A stretch of 7,594 nt of DNA. It comes from Candidatus Methanocomedens sp. Its GTDB lineage: Archaea > Halobacteriota > Methanosarcinia > Methanosarcinales > Methanocomedenaceae. The notes below the pieces were generated by a model. That model did no database searches. It had not been told where the DNA came from and saw only the letters and a program-made list of their open reading frames with translations. The stretch covers positions 1-7,594 of the forward strand of contig PYCK01000006.1 in the NCBI GenBank assembly GCA_009649835.1. The letters are read 5' to 3'. Within the stretch, counting starts at the first letter, position 1; each line of letters starts with the position of its first letter. Shown here one piece after another: positions 1-6,667 of the stretch. Both the position numbers and the translations under genes were made by a program.

Positions 1-1137
1 ATGAAGGGGATATACAGTATTATTCCCATACTTACAGTATTTATATTTACAATGTTAGGATTGGTAATTCCGTACATGATTATTTCAAATAATCCTGTTA
101 CACCTTTCAAAGTGATTCTTTTTATTGGACTGTTACTAATTTCGGCATCCAGTGTTTCACTTATCCGGCATATCAAAGACACGACAGTTAAGAGTCTTAT
201 GTATGTAATTGCCGGTTTTGCTACATTCTGGATAATAGGCGCAACCTACCATGGATCCTATTTACATTTGATGTATGCTGCACAAGAAAATTATTTAGCT
301 CCGGTATATGCTGAACTATTCTATAAGGATTTTATTCCCGTAACATTGTTTGCCATTGCAAATGCTATCGCCGTCCTTGTGGCCCTGATCGATGGTAAAA
401 AAAATGGCGTGATTTTCGGTTCTATGGGAATCGGGGTAATAATATTCTCTGTGGCTTTCGAGGGCTTGGAATTTGTGAACTCCAGGCTTGACATACTCTT
501 AGTACTGATCGTGCTCTGGTCTTTGATCCCATCCTTTTGGGTCAGGTCATTGACATCAACCATTGATAATATGTCATTATCCATCGAAAAAAGGTTTTTC
601 AGGGTTCTCAAAGGTGCCATATTGACCGTGCCCGTATACATTGTGATCGGTCTGTTGACATACTATGCATTGACTGGTGGTGACACTACTCTGGAGACAT
701 TCTCACTGAAATTGTTTATTGATAATAATAGTGACGACCTAATATTGTTCGCTCTTTCCACAGGATATTATTATATCCTTCCAAATGTGATACTGATAGT
801 TGCTGTATTCAATGCTTATGAATTTGCCCTCCATGCCTTCAATTTGAAAAAAGAGATTGCAAGAGATGGAACCATTACATATATCACTACGAAAAAAGAG
901 ACAATACCTGAAGCTAAAAAAGAATATGATCCCTTCAAAGACGTGATCAAAGACATGAAGAGCTTTAAGAAAGAGTTTGGCAAGGGTAAGATCAACAGGC
1001 TCGTGGCTGCCCAGAAGATCGGGACTTACAGGGAACAGGTAGATTTCCTGAGATCCAAATATGATATTGGTTCCAAAGAAGAAGCAACGGAACTCCTGAA
1101 ATTGATAGAAAGGGAATCCGAATTTGCTTTTAAGTGA
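1..1137 (+). CDS. Polytopic membrane protein of unknown family, in a MoxR-VWA cluster
   Basis: I do not recognise the family. The 378-residue product has about eight hydrophobic segments, roughly at residues 7-29, 36-55, 64-83, 111-130, 136-156, 163-181, 204-224 and 248-275. A charged, Lys/Glu-rich soluble tail of about 100 residues follows (281-378), predicted helical and rich in KKE and KEF patches. There is no obvious catalytic motif. The ATG lies at the first base of the window, so the upstream RBS and promoter cannot be seen; the N-terminus (MKGIYSIIPI, then hydrophobic) looks like a natural start, but an upstream extension cannot be excluded. It lies 51 bp before the MoxR-type ATPase and on the same strand. 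From that context I infer that it could anchor or be the client of the MoxR-VWA pair, with the charged tail in the cytoplasm. That role is not shown by the sequence. Confidence 0.8.
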   Translation: MKGIYSIIPILTVFIFTMLGLVIPYMIISNNPVTPFKVILFIGLLLISASSVSLIRHIKDTTVKSLMYVIAGFATFWIIGATYHGSYLHLMYAAQENYLAPVYAELFYKDFIPVTLFAIANAIAVLVALIDGKKNGVIFGSMGIGVIIFSVAFEGLEFVNSRLDILLVLIVLWSLIPSFWVRSLTSTIDNMSLSIEKRFFRVLKGAILTVPVYIVIGLLTYYALTGGDTTLETFSLKLFIDNNSDDLILFALSTGYYYILPNVILIVAVFNAYEFALHAFNLKKEIARDGTITYITTKKETIPEAKKEYDPFKDVIKDMKSFKKEFGKGKINRLVAAQKIGTYREQVDFLRSKYDIGSKEEATELLKLIERESEFAFK

Positions 1138-1188
1138 ACTGAAGATTCAATTGGATGAATTTATCCCCTTATCTGGCAGGTATACAGA

Positions 1189-2064
1189 ATGTTAACTACA
1201 GAAGATTATCTTAGAATACTTGAAAATTGTGAAGTAAAAGGCCAGGACGAGTCCATACTAAGAGCACTCAGGTACATCGAACTGGGTTACCCCATTATGT
1301 TCTACGGCCCTCCAGGCAACGGTAAGACGACTATCGCAGAACATATCCTGACAAGTCTTGGCAACGGCGAGGATAGTTATATCAAGATCGAGGCTTCGGA
1401 AGGGATGACCGAATATCACACGATCGGAGGATTCCATCCACTGGCAATGTCAGGCAATCCCGAACTGGCAGAGCGGTTCACATATAAAGAAGGTGCCATG
1501 ACCAGGGCATTGAAATCAGGGCGCAACCTGCTGATCGACGAGTTTACACGGGCTCCCAGTACTGCATATTCCGGCCTGTTCCTGTTATTATCTACCGGTT
1601 CGTTACCTCTTGAGTTCCAGGAAAAAATACTCAAAAAACCAAAGGAATGGATATTGATAACTACATCCAATTTCGGCGATGAAGGTACTTTCAAGCTCAG
1701 TGCCGCATTGAAGAGGCGTTTTATTCCCATCTATGTTGGTTATGCCACCAAAACCACAGAACGAAACGTGATCAAGAACATTACTCCCATGCTTCCTGAA
1801 GAGATTTTAGAAGCGGTACTGGAATTTTCCGAACAGACCAGGGAAGCATGGAAAAAGGACAGGAGCCTGCCACAGGGGCTTTCTACTGATGGCGTAATAA
1901 AAATGGCACGGTACTGTGACCTGTCCATCAAGCAGGGTTCTGATATCAAGCATACATTCACAGATGCTGCCATGCACCAGGGAATTGTTATAGCTGACGA
2001 AACCGACCAGTATTCCATAAAACTTGTGCAGGAGATCGCTCTTGCTATAGGGAATAAATTGTGA
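1189..2064 (+). CDS. MoxR-type AAA+ ATPase
   Basis: The 291-residue protein is a single AAA+ module of the MoxR class, ATPases that act as chaperones remodelling or maturing partner complexes, usually together with a VWA protein. Visible motifs are Walker A GPPGNGKT (residues 40-47), Walker B LLIDEF (114-119), a sensor 1 segment ITTSN (157-161) and an arginine-finger type stretch ALKRRF (173-178). The C-terminal part (about 200-291) is the helical lid. All nucleotide-binding and hydrolysis residues look intact, in contrast to the degenerate VWA partner. The length is near that of minimal MoxR proteins (about 300 residues), with no extra domain. A weak Shine-Dalgarno-like GGCAGG lies about 8 nt before the ATG. 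The stop codon is only 5 bp from the next ATG, implying translational coupling with the VWA gene. The MoxR assignment is firm; the exact subfamily and substrate are unknown. Confidence 0.9.
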   Translation: MLTTEDYLRILENCEVKGQDESILRALRYIELGYPIMFYGPPGNGKTTIAEHILTSLGNGEDSYIKIEASEGMTEYHTIGGFHPLAMSGNPELAERFTYKEGAMTRALKSGRNLLIDEFTRAPSTAYSGLFLLLSTGSLPLEFQEKILKKPKEWILITTSNFGDEGTFKLSAALKRRFIPIYVGYATKTTERNVIKNITPMLPEEILEAVLEFSEQTREAWKKDRSLPQGLSTDGVIKMARYCDLSIKQGSDIKHTFTDAAMHQGIVIADETDQYSIKLVQEIALAIGNKL

Positions 2065-2069
2065 AATAA

Positions 2070-3038
2070 ATGTTCAAAAGAAAAAATAAAGATAAACCTG
2101 AAGTGTATGAGCCTGTTCTCGAAGGCGAACTTACTGTCCGTTGCACTTCATATATGGAACATCCCCATGACCTTACATTCAATTCACTTGTCAGGGAATG
2201 CGGAAATATCGGGAATCTTTATTTAAAGACCAATTTCTATATGCAGCCATTGATCGGGAGGACTGCTTACCAGCCCTATAACGGGACCGGTATTATCAGT
2301 ATTGACCGCACGGTCCAGAATATTTGTATACACGGACGGCGTTTTGACACAATTGTTTCCAGGATGCACGTAAAGGATAAGCAGCGGAACAACCTGGCTA
2401 TACTTATAGATAACTCGGCCCAGATGACAGCAGAGTGGCAAGCTGAAAAAACAGATGAGGAAGTTAAGCCAAAATATGCACCCCAGAATCTTGTGAAGAT
2501 AGCCGCTATCTCGATACTTGAGAGTATTGGCAGGGAAGCAGATGAGATAGATATTGTTGTTTATGGGGATGAAGCAGACGGACCATTTAACCAGTGGCAA
2601 TTGCCCTATAAACAGTTGCTGGGCCTGAAAGGGAAGGGGCTGTGCAGGCTGGATATGGGGCTTGCAAGACTGCTGCAATTAGAATGGGAGATGCGTCCGG
2701 GAAACAGGTTTCTTTTCATCCTGGGTGGAGGATTGCCCTATACCGGCACTAATATCCTGATCGATGACATGGAGATACAGGTAAACGTGCTTTATTATCT
2801 TAGCAGGATGCTCAGGCAAGGAGTAAAGATTGCCTACATCCCGTTTTTTACGAATGAAGATGTACTGGACGAACGTGTTGGGGCATTCAGTCAAAGAGGG
2901 CTTGCTGAAACGATGAAACGAGTTGGTGTGGCTGTTTCAGAGATCAATAATGAAACATCTCTCCCGTTAGGCTTAAGAAATGGTTTCAGGGATATGATGA
3001 TCGGCCCTGTAAGAGAGATGCCTGCATTTGAACTATGA
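2070..3038 (+). CDS. VWA-domain-like protein with degenerate MIDAS, MoxR partner
   Basis: The 322-residue soluble protein starts 5 bp after the MoxR stop. A region of about 100 residues precedes a von Willebrand A-like fold (about 107-290). The first strand reads LAILIDNSAQM (109-119), where the usual DxSxS metal site becomes D114, S116, Q118. A later strand, FLFILGGGLP (214-223), occupies the place where VWA domains normally carry the final MIDAS aspartate (LLTDG-type), here glycine. The middle threonine loop appears as CRLDMGLARLL (192-202), with no clear threonine. The N-terminal region (SIDR at 77-80, SRMHVKDKQRNN at 97-108) vaguely resembles the segment before the VWA fold in DUF58 proteins, which also pair with MoxR; that likeness is tentative. 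No signal peptide or membrane segment is seen. By context it should be the adaptor or substrate of the adjacent ATPase. The VWA fold is likely from strand pattern and context; metal binding is doubtful. Confidence 0.78.
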   Translation: MFKRKNKDKPEVYEPVLEGELTVRCTSYMEHPHDLTFNSLVRECGNIGNLYLKTNFYMQPLIGRTAYQPYNGTGIISIDRTVQNICIHGRRFDTIVSRMHVKDKQRNNLAILIDNSAQMTAEWQAEKTDEEVKPKYAPQNLVKIAAISILESIGREADEIDIVVYGDEADGPFNQWQLPYKQLLGLKGKGLCRLDMGLARLLQLEWEMRPGNRFLFILGGGLPYTGTNILIDDMEIQVNVLYYLSRMLRQGVKIAYIPFFTNEDVLDERVGAFSQRGLAETMKRVGVAVSEINNETSLPLGLRNGFRDMMIGPVREMPAFEL

Positions 3039-3047
3039 ACCGGTTCA
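3036..3047. other. 12-bp palindrome spanning two convergent stop codons
   Basis: TGAACCGGTTCA is a perfect 12-bp palindrome. Its first three bases are the stop codon of the VWA gene and its last three, on the other strand, are the stop codon of cutA. The spacer ACCGGT is itself palindromic. There is no T-rich tail on either side, so it is not a convincing terminator. It may be a coincidence of two TGA stops plus a short self-complementary spacer. Confidence 0.6.
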
Positions 3048-3401
3048 ATTTGAAATGTCATCCTTTGGGATATCATCTCTTCTTATTGTTTTAACCGGCA
3101 GCACGCAATCATCGATCCAGTCAAGGTAATCCCTTGAACCCCCGTCAATGCTGAATGAAATTATACACGGTACAGTATAACTGTGCATTTCCTTTACCAT
3201 GATTTCAATGTTCTCAAGCTGTTCATATGTGGTCTTGATGATCATGGCCACCTCGTTATCCTCCCGGACACCGTCCCACCTGTAGATAGATGTAATCGGA
3301 AACATATTTACGCAAGCGGCAAGCTTTTCCTTCACAAGCCTCCTTGCAATCTGTTTTGCCTCTTCCATACTGCCAGTGGTGATATATACTATAGAGAACA
3401 T
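3045..3401 (-). CDS. cutA: CutA1-family divalent-cation tolerance protein
   Basis: The 118-residue product matches the CutA1 family, small trimeric, ferredoxin-like, PII-related cytoplasmic proteins linked to divalent metal tolerance; their true role is still debated. Family signatures visible are the helix ending in KLAACVN (26-32), SIYRWDG (38-44), the IKT strand (55-57), HSYTVP (73-78) and the C-terminal YLDWI (92-96). The residue after HxYxxP is usually glutamate in this family; here it is C79, a small deviation that leaves the metal-site histidine H73 in place. The length is typical (about 105-120). On the minus strand the ATG is preceded by AGGTTGG (complement of 3408-3414). A TATA-like TTAAATATAT further upstream lies close enough that the mRNA could be nearly leaderless. 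The gene converges on the VWA gene with 6 bp between stops, so it is probably monocistronic. Confidence 0.93.
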   Translation of the reverse strand: MFSIVYITTGSMEEAKQIARRLVKEKLAACVNMFPITSIYRWDGVREDNEVAMIIKTTYEQLENIEIMVKEMHSYTVPCIISFSIDGGSRDYLDWIDDCVLPVKTIRRDDIPKDDISN

Positions 3402-3481
3402 GATAATCCAACCTTAAACTATATATTTAAGTTTAAAAAACTTATGATTAATAATAATATCTAATATGGAGACCCTTTTAT
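3402..3481. promoter_or_regulatory. Divergent promoter region between cutA and the site-2 protease gene
   Basis: This 80-bp AT-rich gap separates two divergent genes and must carry both promoters unless they overlap coding sequence. Read on the minus strand, 3421-3430 gives TTAAATATAT, a good archaeal TATA-like box about 25 bp from the cutA start. On the plus strand, ATATATTTAA at the same place, or the AT-rich run at 3444-3463, could serve the protease gene. GGAGA at 3468-3472 lies 9 nt before the TTG start of the protease and decides that start. No clear operator repeat was seen. Promoter assignments are from pattern only. Confidence 0.5.
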
Positions 3482-5185
3482 TTGAGCGAGGTAAACCCCT
3501 TTTTATCATTTATTGAATCCTATTGGAAGATCCTGCTGATATTTGCAGTATACTGGCAATCCATACTGATCCTGAAGCAGTACGGGATACTCAAACGGTT
3601 CAATATCGACAACCATGGCCCGCTATTAATGATACGAACTACTAAGGGACAGAAATTCCTTGACAGGGTTGCCAGCGTAAAGGGTTTCTGGAGGGTATTC
3701 GGGGATGCAGGCATTCCACTTATGTTACTGGGAATGTTTTTGATGTTCGCACTGATCATATTCTCTGATATTATGATGGTGACCTCGTTATATGAACAGA
3801 CCATGCCAGCCCCCAGTGAGATACATGAACTCAGGAATATATTCCTAATTCCGGGTATAAATCAATTCATCCCTGTTGTCTGGGGCATAATCGGATTGAT
3901 CGTTACCCTGGTGGTGCATGAATTCTCCCATGCTATTATGAGCAAGGCCGAGGATATCAGGGTCAAGTCAATGGGGCTTATCCTTGTACTGATACCGATC
4001 GGGGGGTTTGCAGAACCCGATGAAGAACAACTGTTCGGGATAAGGGATAAGGATAAAGGGCGCGAAAATGGTGCAACATCAGACCAGAAGACTGCCACTC
4101 GCAGGCAAAGGATCAGGATACTGACAGCCGGTGTAATGGCGAATTTTGTTACTGCATTTGTGGCGTTCGTACTATTTTTCATTGTGATAGGTAGCATTGC
4201 ACCAGTGTCCAATGTGGTGATCACTGATGTGGTTCCCGGATCACCTGCCGATGATATCGGATTGACTGGGATGACAGTGATAACCCACATAAACGATAAA
4301 AAAATCGAGAACGGATCGGTTTTCCACACACATATTGCCTCACTTCCTGTTGGTGAAGTCTTCAGGATGGGGATCAAAAAAGATGGCAAGACCAGTGAAG
4401 TGCTGCTGAAGCCTGATATTGAGAAAAGTGGTATCATCAGCGGAGTAAAATTCAATGAGATCGTTCCCGGGATGCCTGGTGAAAAAGCCGGACTTGTGGA
4501 GGACACAATAATTACCAGGATCGATGATGTGCCAATATATGATACCCAGGATTTCTCTGATTTTATGGCAAACACCACATCCGGCCAGGAAATAATAATT
4601 TACACCATCGTTGACAATGAGCAGATCAATTACTCTATTACCCTGGCCAGTCATCCTGCAGATGGAGAAAAGGGATTTATAGGTATCAGCGGTTTTTCGA
4701 CTTTAGTTATATCAAGGTCCATCGGGGTCTCTGTAGGGGAATACCCTGCCAGGGAACTGCTGCATTTCCTTCAGATGATACCGCATATGATGACAGGCGT
4801 GGTTGGCTGGGTCATATTATTAGTATTGCCTTTCCCTAATCCCTTCATTGGAAGCTTCGCGGGTTTCAATACCTCGATCTATATGTTCTATGAACCCATA
4901 GGGTGGGCCGTACCACTGGGTGTGGGCGTATTCTGGCTTGCCAATTCCCTGCTCTGGATAGGATGGATGAATTTCTATGTGGGATTGTTCAACTGCCTGC
5001 CCATGCTGCCCCTTGACGGGGGGCATGTGTTCAGGGACACTCTTCATTCCATCCTGGCACGGTTGTTCGGTAATGAAGAACGTATGGGTGTGATTGCAGG
5101 AAAGGTTGCTACAGGATTTGCATTACTCATGCTGGCCTCACTGTTATTTATGATCATTGCACCTAAGCTGGCACACGGTCTTTGA
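3482..5185 (+). CDS. Site-2 protease (M50) family zinc metalloprotease with tandem PDZ domains
   Basis: The 567-residue integral membrane protein belongs to the site-2 protease/M50 family, which cleaves substrates within the membrane, often releasing anchored regulators. The zinc site is visible as HEFSH (146-150, ligands H146 and H150, catalytic E147) inside a hydrophobic segment, with the third ligand D512 in the C-terminal NCLPMLPLDGG (504-514). Further membrane segments lie near 14-33, 77-103, 127-146, 163-177, 212-240, 432-450, 473-500 and 541-561. Between the two halves of the active site lie two PDZ domains, about 240-312 (motif PGSPADDIGL) and 321-388 (motif PGMPGEKAGL), which probably gate or select substrates. 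GGFAEPDEEQ (174-183) is followed by a charged stretch (186-211). The start is TTG, chosen because GGAGA sits 9 nt upstream and the next in-frame ATG would remove the first membrane segment. All catalytic residues are intact. The substrate is unknown; the KaiC-like gene follows on the same strand after an AT-rich gap. Confidence 0.92.
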   Translation: MSEVNPFLSFIESYWKILLIFAVYWQSILILKQYGILKRFNIDNHGPLLMIRTTKGQKFLDRVASVKGFWRVFGDAGIPLMLLGMFLMFALIIFSDIMMVTSLYEQTMPAPSEIHELRNIFLIPGINQFIPVVWGIIGLIVTLVVHEFSHAIMSKAEDIRVKSMGLILVLIPIGGFAEPDEEQLFGIRDKDKGRENGATSDQKTATRRQRIRILTAGVMANFVTAFVAFVLFFIVIGSIAPVSNVVITDVVPGSPADDIGLTGMTVITHINDKKIENGSVFHTHIASLPVGEVFRMGIKKDGKTSEVLLKPDIEKSGIISGVKFNEIVPGMPGEKAGLVEDTIITRIDDVPIYDTQDFSDFMANTTSGQEIIIYTIVDNEQINYSITLASHPADGEKGFIGISGFSTLVISRSIGVSVGEYPARELLHFLQMIPHMMTGVVGWVILLVLPFPNPFIGSFAGFNTSIYMFYEPIGWAVPLGVGVFWLANSLLWIGWMNFYVGLFNCLPMLPLDGGHVFRDTLHSILARLFGNEERMGVIAGKVATGFALLMLASLLFMIIAPKLAHGL

Positions 5186-5297
5186 TTTTACTATCCAAAA
5201 AGGTTAATAGTCAATAATTTAATATATCTGTATCAAGATTATAATATCATATCGTTTTATTATATTATATCATTAAATATTGAATGAGAGTATTACC
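5186..5297 (+). promoter_or_regulatory. AT-rich intergenic region with probable promoter of the KaiC-like gene
   Basis: These 112 bp are strongly AT-rich. TTTAATATAT at 5218-5227 is a good archaeal TATA-like candidate and would give a leader of roughly 50 nt; the run TTTTATTATATTATAT (5255-5270) is another, but would place transcription start very near the ribosome-binding site. GAGAG at 5286-5290, 7 nt before the ATG at 5298, is the likely Shine-Dalgarno. No strong hairpin or T-tract terminator for the preceding protease gene was found, so read-through is possible. Confidence 0.45.
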
Positions 5298-6062
5298 ATG
5301 GATTTTAGTTTTGACCCGTCAGATAATCAACTTGTAACCACTGGAATATTGGGATTAGATGTGCAGTTAGGTGGAGGTATACCTCCCGGGACAACACTCC
5401 TGTTGATCGCCGAATCAGGGGCCGGGGCAGAGATTTTTACAAAACAATTCTTGTATGGTGGACTTAATAGTGGTGAATCTGCCTTTTATTTTTCTTCTGA
5501 TCGTTCAATTGCGGAGGTCAAATCTGACATGAATCATTTTGGGTGGGATGTCAGCAAATATGAAGAAATGAATAAGGTCGAATTCGTTGATGCATACACA
5601 CCAAGATTTATCAATATCCTCCCTCCGGAACTGCGTAGTAGGATGTCTGCAAAGGAGTTCCTTAAGGCTGGATTCGATCCGCTTAATCAGTTAAAGACCA
5701 CTGTCAGCCAGAATCATGAGGCCAAATACAGAGGGGTCATCGATTCTATTTCTTATTTCCTCAGGGCATATGGTTTAAACAGTGTGATCGAGGTCATTGA
5801 ACTTATGTCAACCATTGGCAAACTAACTGGTGGCATACACCTGATAGTGATTGGTGCGGGACTGCATGATGATATTACGTTAAATACGGTCAAATACCTG
5901 ACAGATGGTATGATTGAATTCTATGTTAAGGAAAGGGGGTCACAGATCGAACGTGGTCTTGTTATTAGAAAGATGCGGGGCATGATCGTACCAAACAAAT
6001 CCATCAGTTTTGACATCACTCCTGAAGGCATCAAACTGGAAACCACAACAAGGGTATTGTGA
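5298..6062 (+). CDS. KaiC-like RecA-superfamily protein with inactivated ATPase site
   Basis: The 254-residue cytoplasmic protein has a single KaiC/RadA-like RecA-fold domain. Family marks are TTGILGLDVQLGGGIPPG (14-31), the Walker B strand RGVIDSIS (145-152, D149), and the C-terminal KMRG strand (225-228) followed by FDITPEGIKL (238-247). The ATP site is broken: where KaiC-like proteins have GxxGxGK[T/S], this one reads AESGAGAE (38-45), with alanine for the lysine and glutamate for the Ser/Thr. The catalytic acidic pair after the next strand (EE-type) reads SD (67-68). It therefore probably cannot hydrolyse ATP and may act as a regulatory or scaffold member; archaea are known to carry such inactivated KaiC-like proteins. 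I prefer the ATG at 5298 because GAGAG lies 7 nt upstream and little homology is expected before it; an in-frame TTG at 5280 would add six residues but has no RBS. It abuts convergent tsr3. Confidence 0.85.
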   Translation: MDFSFDPSDNQLVTTGILGLDVQLGGGIPPGTTLLLIAESGAGAEIFTKQFLYGGLNSGESAFYFSSDRSIAEVKSDMNHFGWDVSKYEEMNKVEFVDAYTPRFINILPPELRSRMSAKEFLKAGFDPLNQLKTTVSQNHEAKYRGVIDSISYFLRAYGLNSVIEVIELMSTIGKLTGGIHLIVIGAGLHDDITLNTVKYLTDGMIEFYVKERGSQIERGLVIRKMRGMIVPNKSISFDITPEGIKLETTTRVL

Positions 6063-6065
6063 TCA
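6060..6065. other. Abutting convergent stop codons (TGATCA)
   Basis: The TGA of the KaiC-like gene (6060-6062) is immediately followed by TCA, the complement of the tsr3 stop codon (6063-6065). The two convergent genes have no spacer at all, so any transcription terminator for either must lie within the other's coding sequence. Confidence 0.9.
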
Positions 6066-6575
6066 CATAAATTCATCCTGGATATTTACTACTTCCTTAC
6101 TGTTTCTGGCCTTTGAATAAGCGTCCAGAGGTTCGCGGTTTAATTCCAGGAATGTATGTCCCCATTTGAACTTGTTCAGGATATCTTCTGCCTGCTTTTT
6201 ATGATCAAGGATATATAGTGCGGCAGCAAAAGCTTCCACTGTTCCCAATTTGAAAGGTTTCCCGAAATTAACTGGGTTTGCAGCCAGCAGGTACGGCAGT
6301 GCCCGGTGTTCAAGGCGAAGCCTTTGCAGCATGGGAAAGATTCGTTCCACTTCTTCCCATGAGCAATCTAATACAATAATGCCCCGGTTATAATTATCTG
6401 CAGGGGAAAGTGCCTGCTGCGCCATAGGATTTAGGAATATGGCGCCTGAGGGCAACTTGTTAAGAGTCTTATGCAGGTGGGCAAGTTTGAATTTGGCCAG
6501 TTTTTTACCTGTGCATTTCTTTGGGTCGCACTGGTTGGCGTGGTACAGGTGAAGTGGAATATAGTTGTCAGTCAT
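6063..6575 (-). CDS. tsr3: Tsr3-type rRNA aminocarboxypropyltransferase (DUF367)
   Basis: The 170-residue product matches the Tsr3 family, which transfers the 3-amino-3-carboxypropyl group of S-adenosylmethionine to a (pseudo)uridine in the decoding region of small-subunit rRNA; family structures show a knotted, SPOUT-like fold. Signatures are YHANQCDPKKCTGKKL (11-26), IVLDCSWEEV (67-76), RALPYLLAANPVNFGKP (91-107), EAFAAALYI (114-122) and FKWGHTFLELN (136-146). These cover the full family length, with no visible loss of key motifs. I chose the ATG at 6575 because the conserved region begins a few residues later, as in homologues. An in-frame TTG at 6632 would add 19 residues of no recognisable similarity, with only a weak GAG as RBS; neither start has a strong Shine-Dalgarno. 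The upstream DUF169 gene is on the same strand, but 274 bp containing a repeat element lie between, so an operon is unlikely. Confidence 0.92.
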   Translation of the reverse strand: MTDNYIPLHLYHANQCDPKKCTGKKLAKFKLAHLHKTLNKLPSGAIFLNPMAQQALSPADNYNRGIIVLDCSWEEVERIFPMLQRLRLEHRALPYLLAANPVNFGKPFKLGTVEAFAAALYILDHKKQAEDILNKFKWGHTFLELNREPLDAYSKARNSKEVVNIQDEFM

Positions 6576-6667
6576 GTAAGTGAGATTTCTGAAATTCTTC
6601 GGGCTTACTTGAGAATAATCTGTTAAAATCAATTAATAGTCTCATGCCAGATATACGGGAGAATTCA

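Noticed and set aside
1138..1188. Imperfect self-complementary GGATGAATTTATCC before the MoxR gene
   Set aside because: Short, with no loop and no T-tract; more likely chance than a terminator inside the cluster.
2223..2678. Open frame of 151 codons on the minus strand opposite the VWA gene
   Set aside because: Antisense to a gene in a tight operon; no RBS or recognisable domain.
3183..3464. Plus-strand open frame overlapping cutA antisense and the promoter gap
   Set aside because: Opposes a clear cutA gene and has no motif.
3862..4578. A long open frame (238 codons) on the minus strand opposite the site-2 protease gene
   Set aside because: It lies wholly antisense to a strongly supported protease gene with intact motifs; its Ser/Thr/Ile/Pro-rich composition is typical of a shadow frame, and no family motif is seen.
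5280..5297. TTG start giving a six-residue longer KaiC-like protein
   Set aside because: No Shine-Dalgarno precedes it, while GAGAG is well placed for the ATG at 5298.
5409..5432. Possibility that the odd P-loop is a frameshift artefact
   Set aside because: The reading frame and family motifs are continuous on both sides, and the loop keeps the SGAG spacing, so substitution rather than frameshift explains it.
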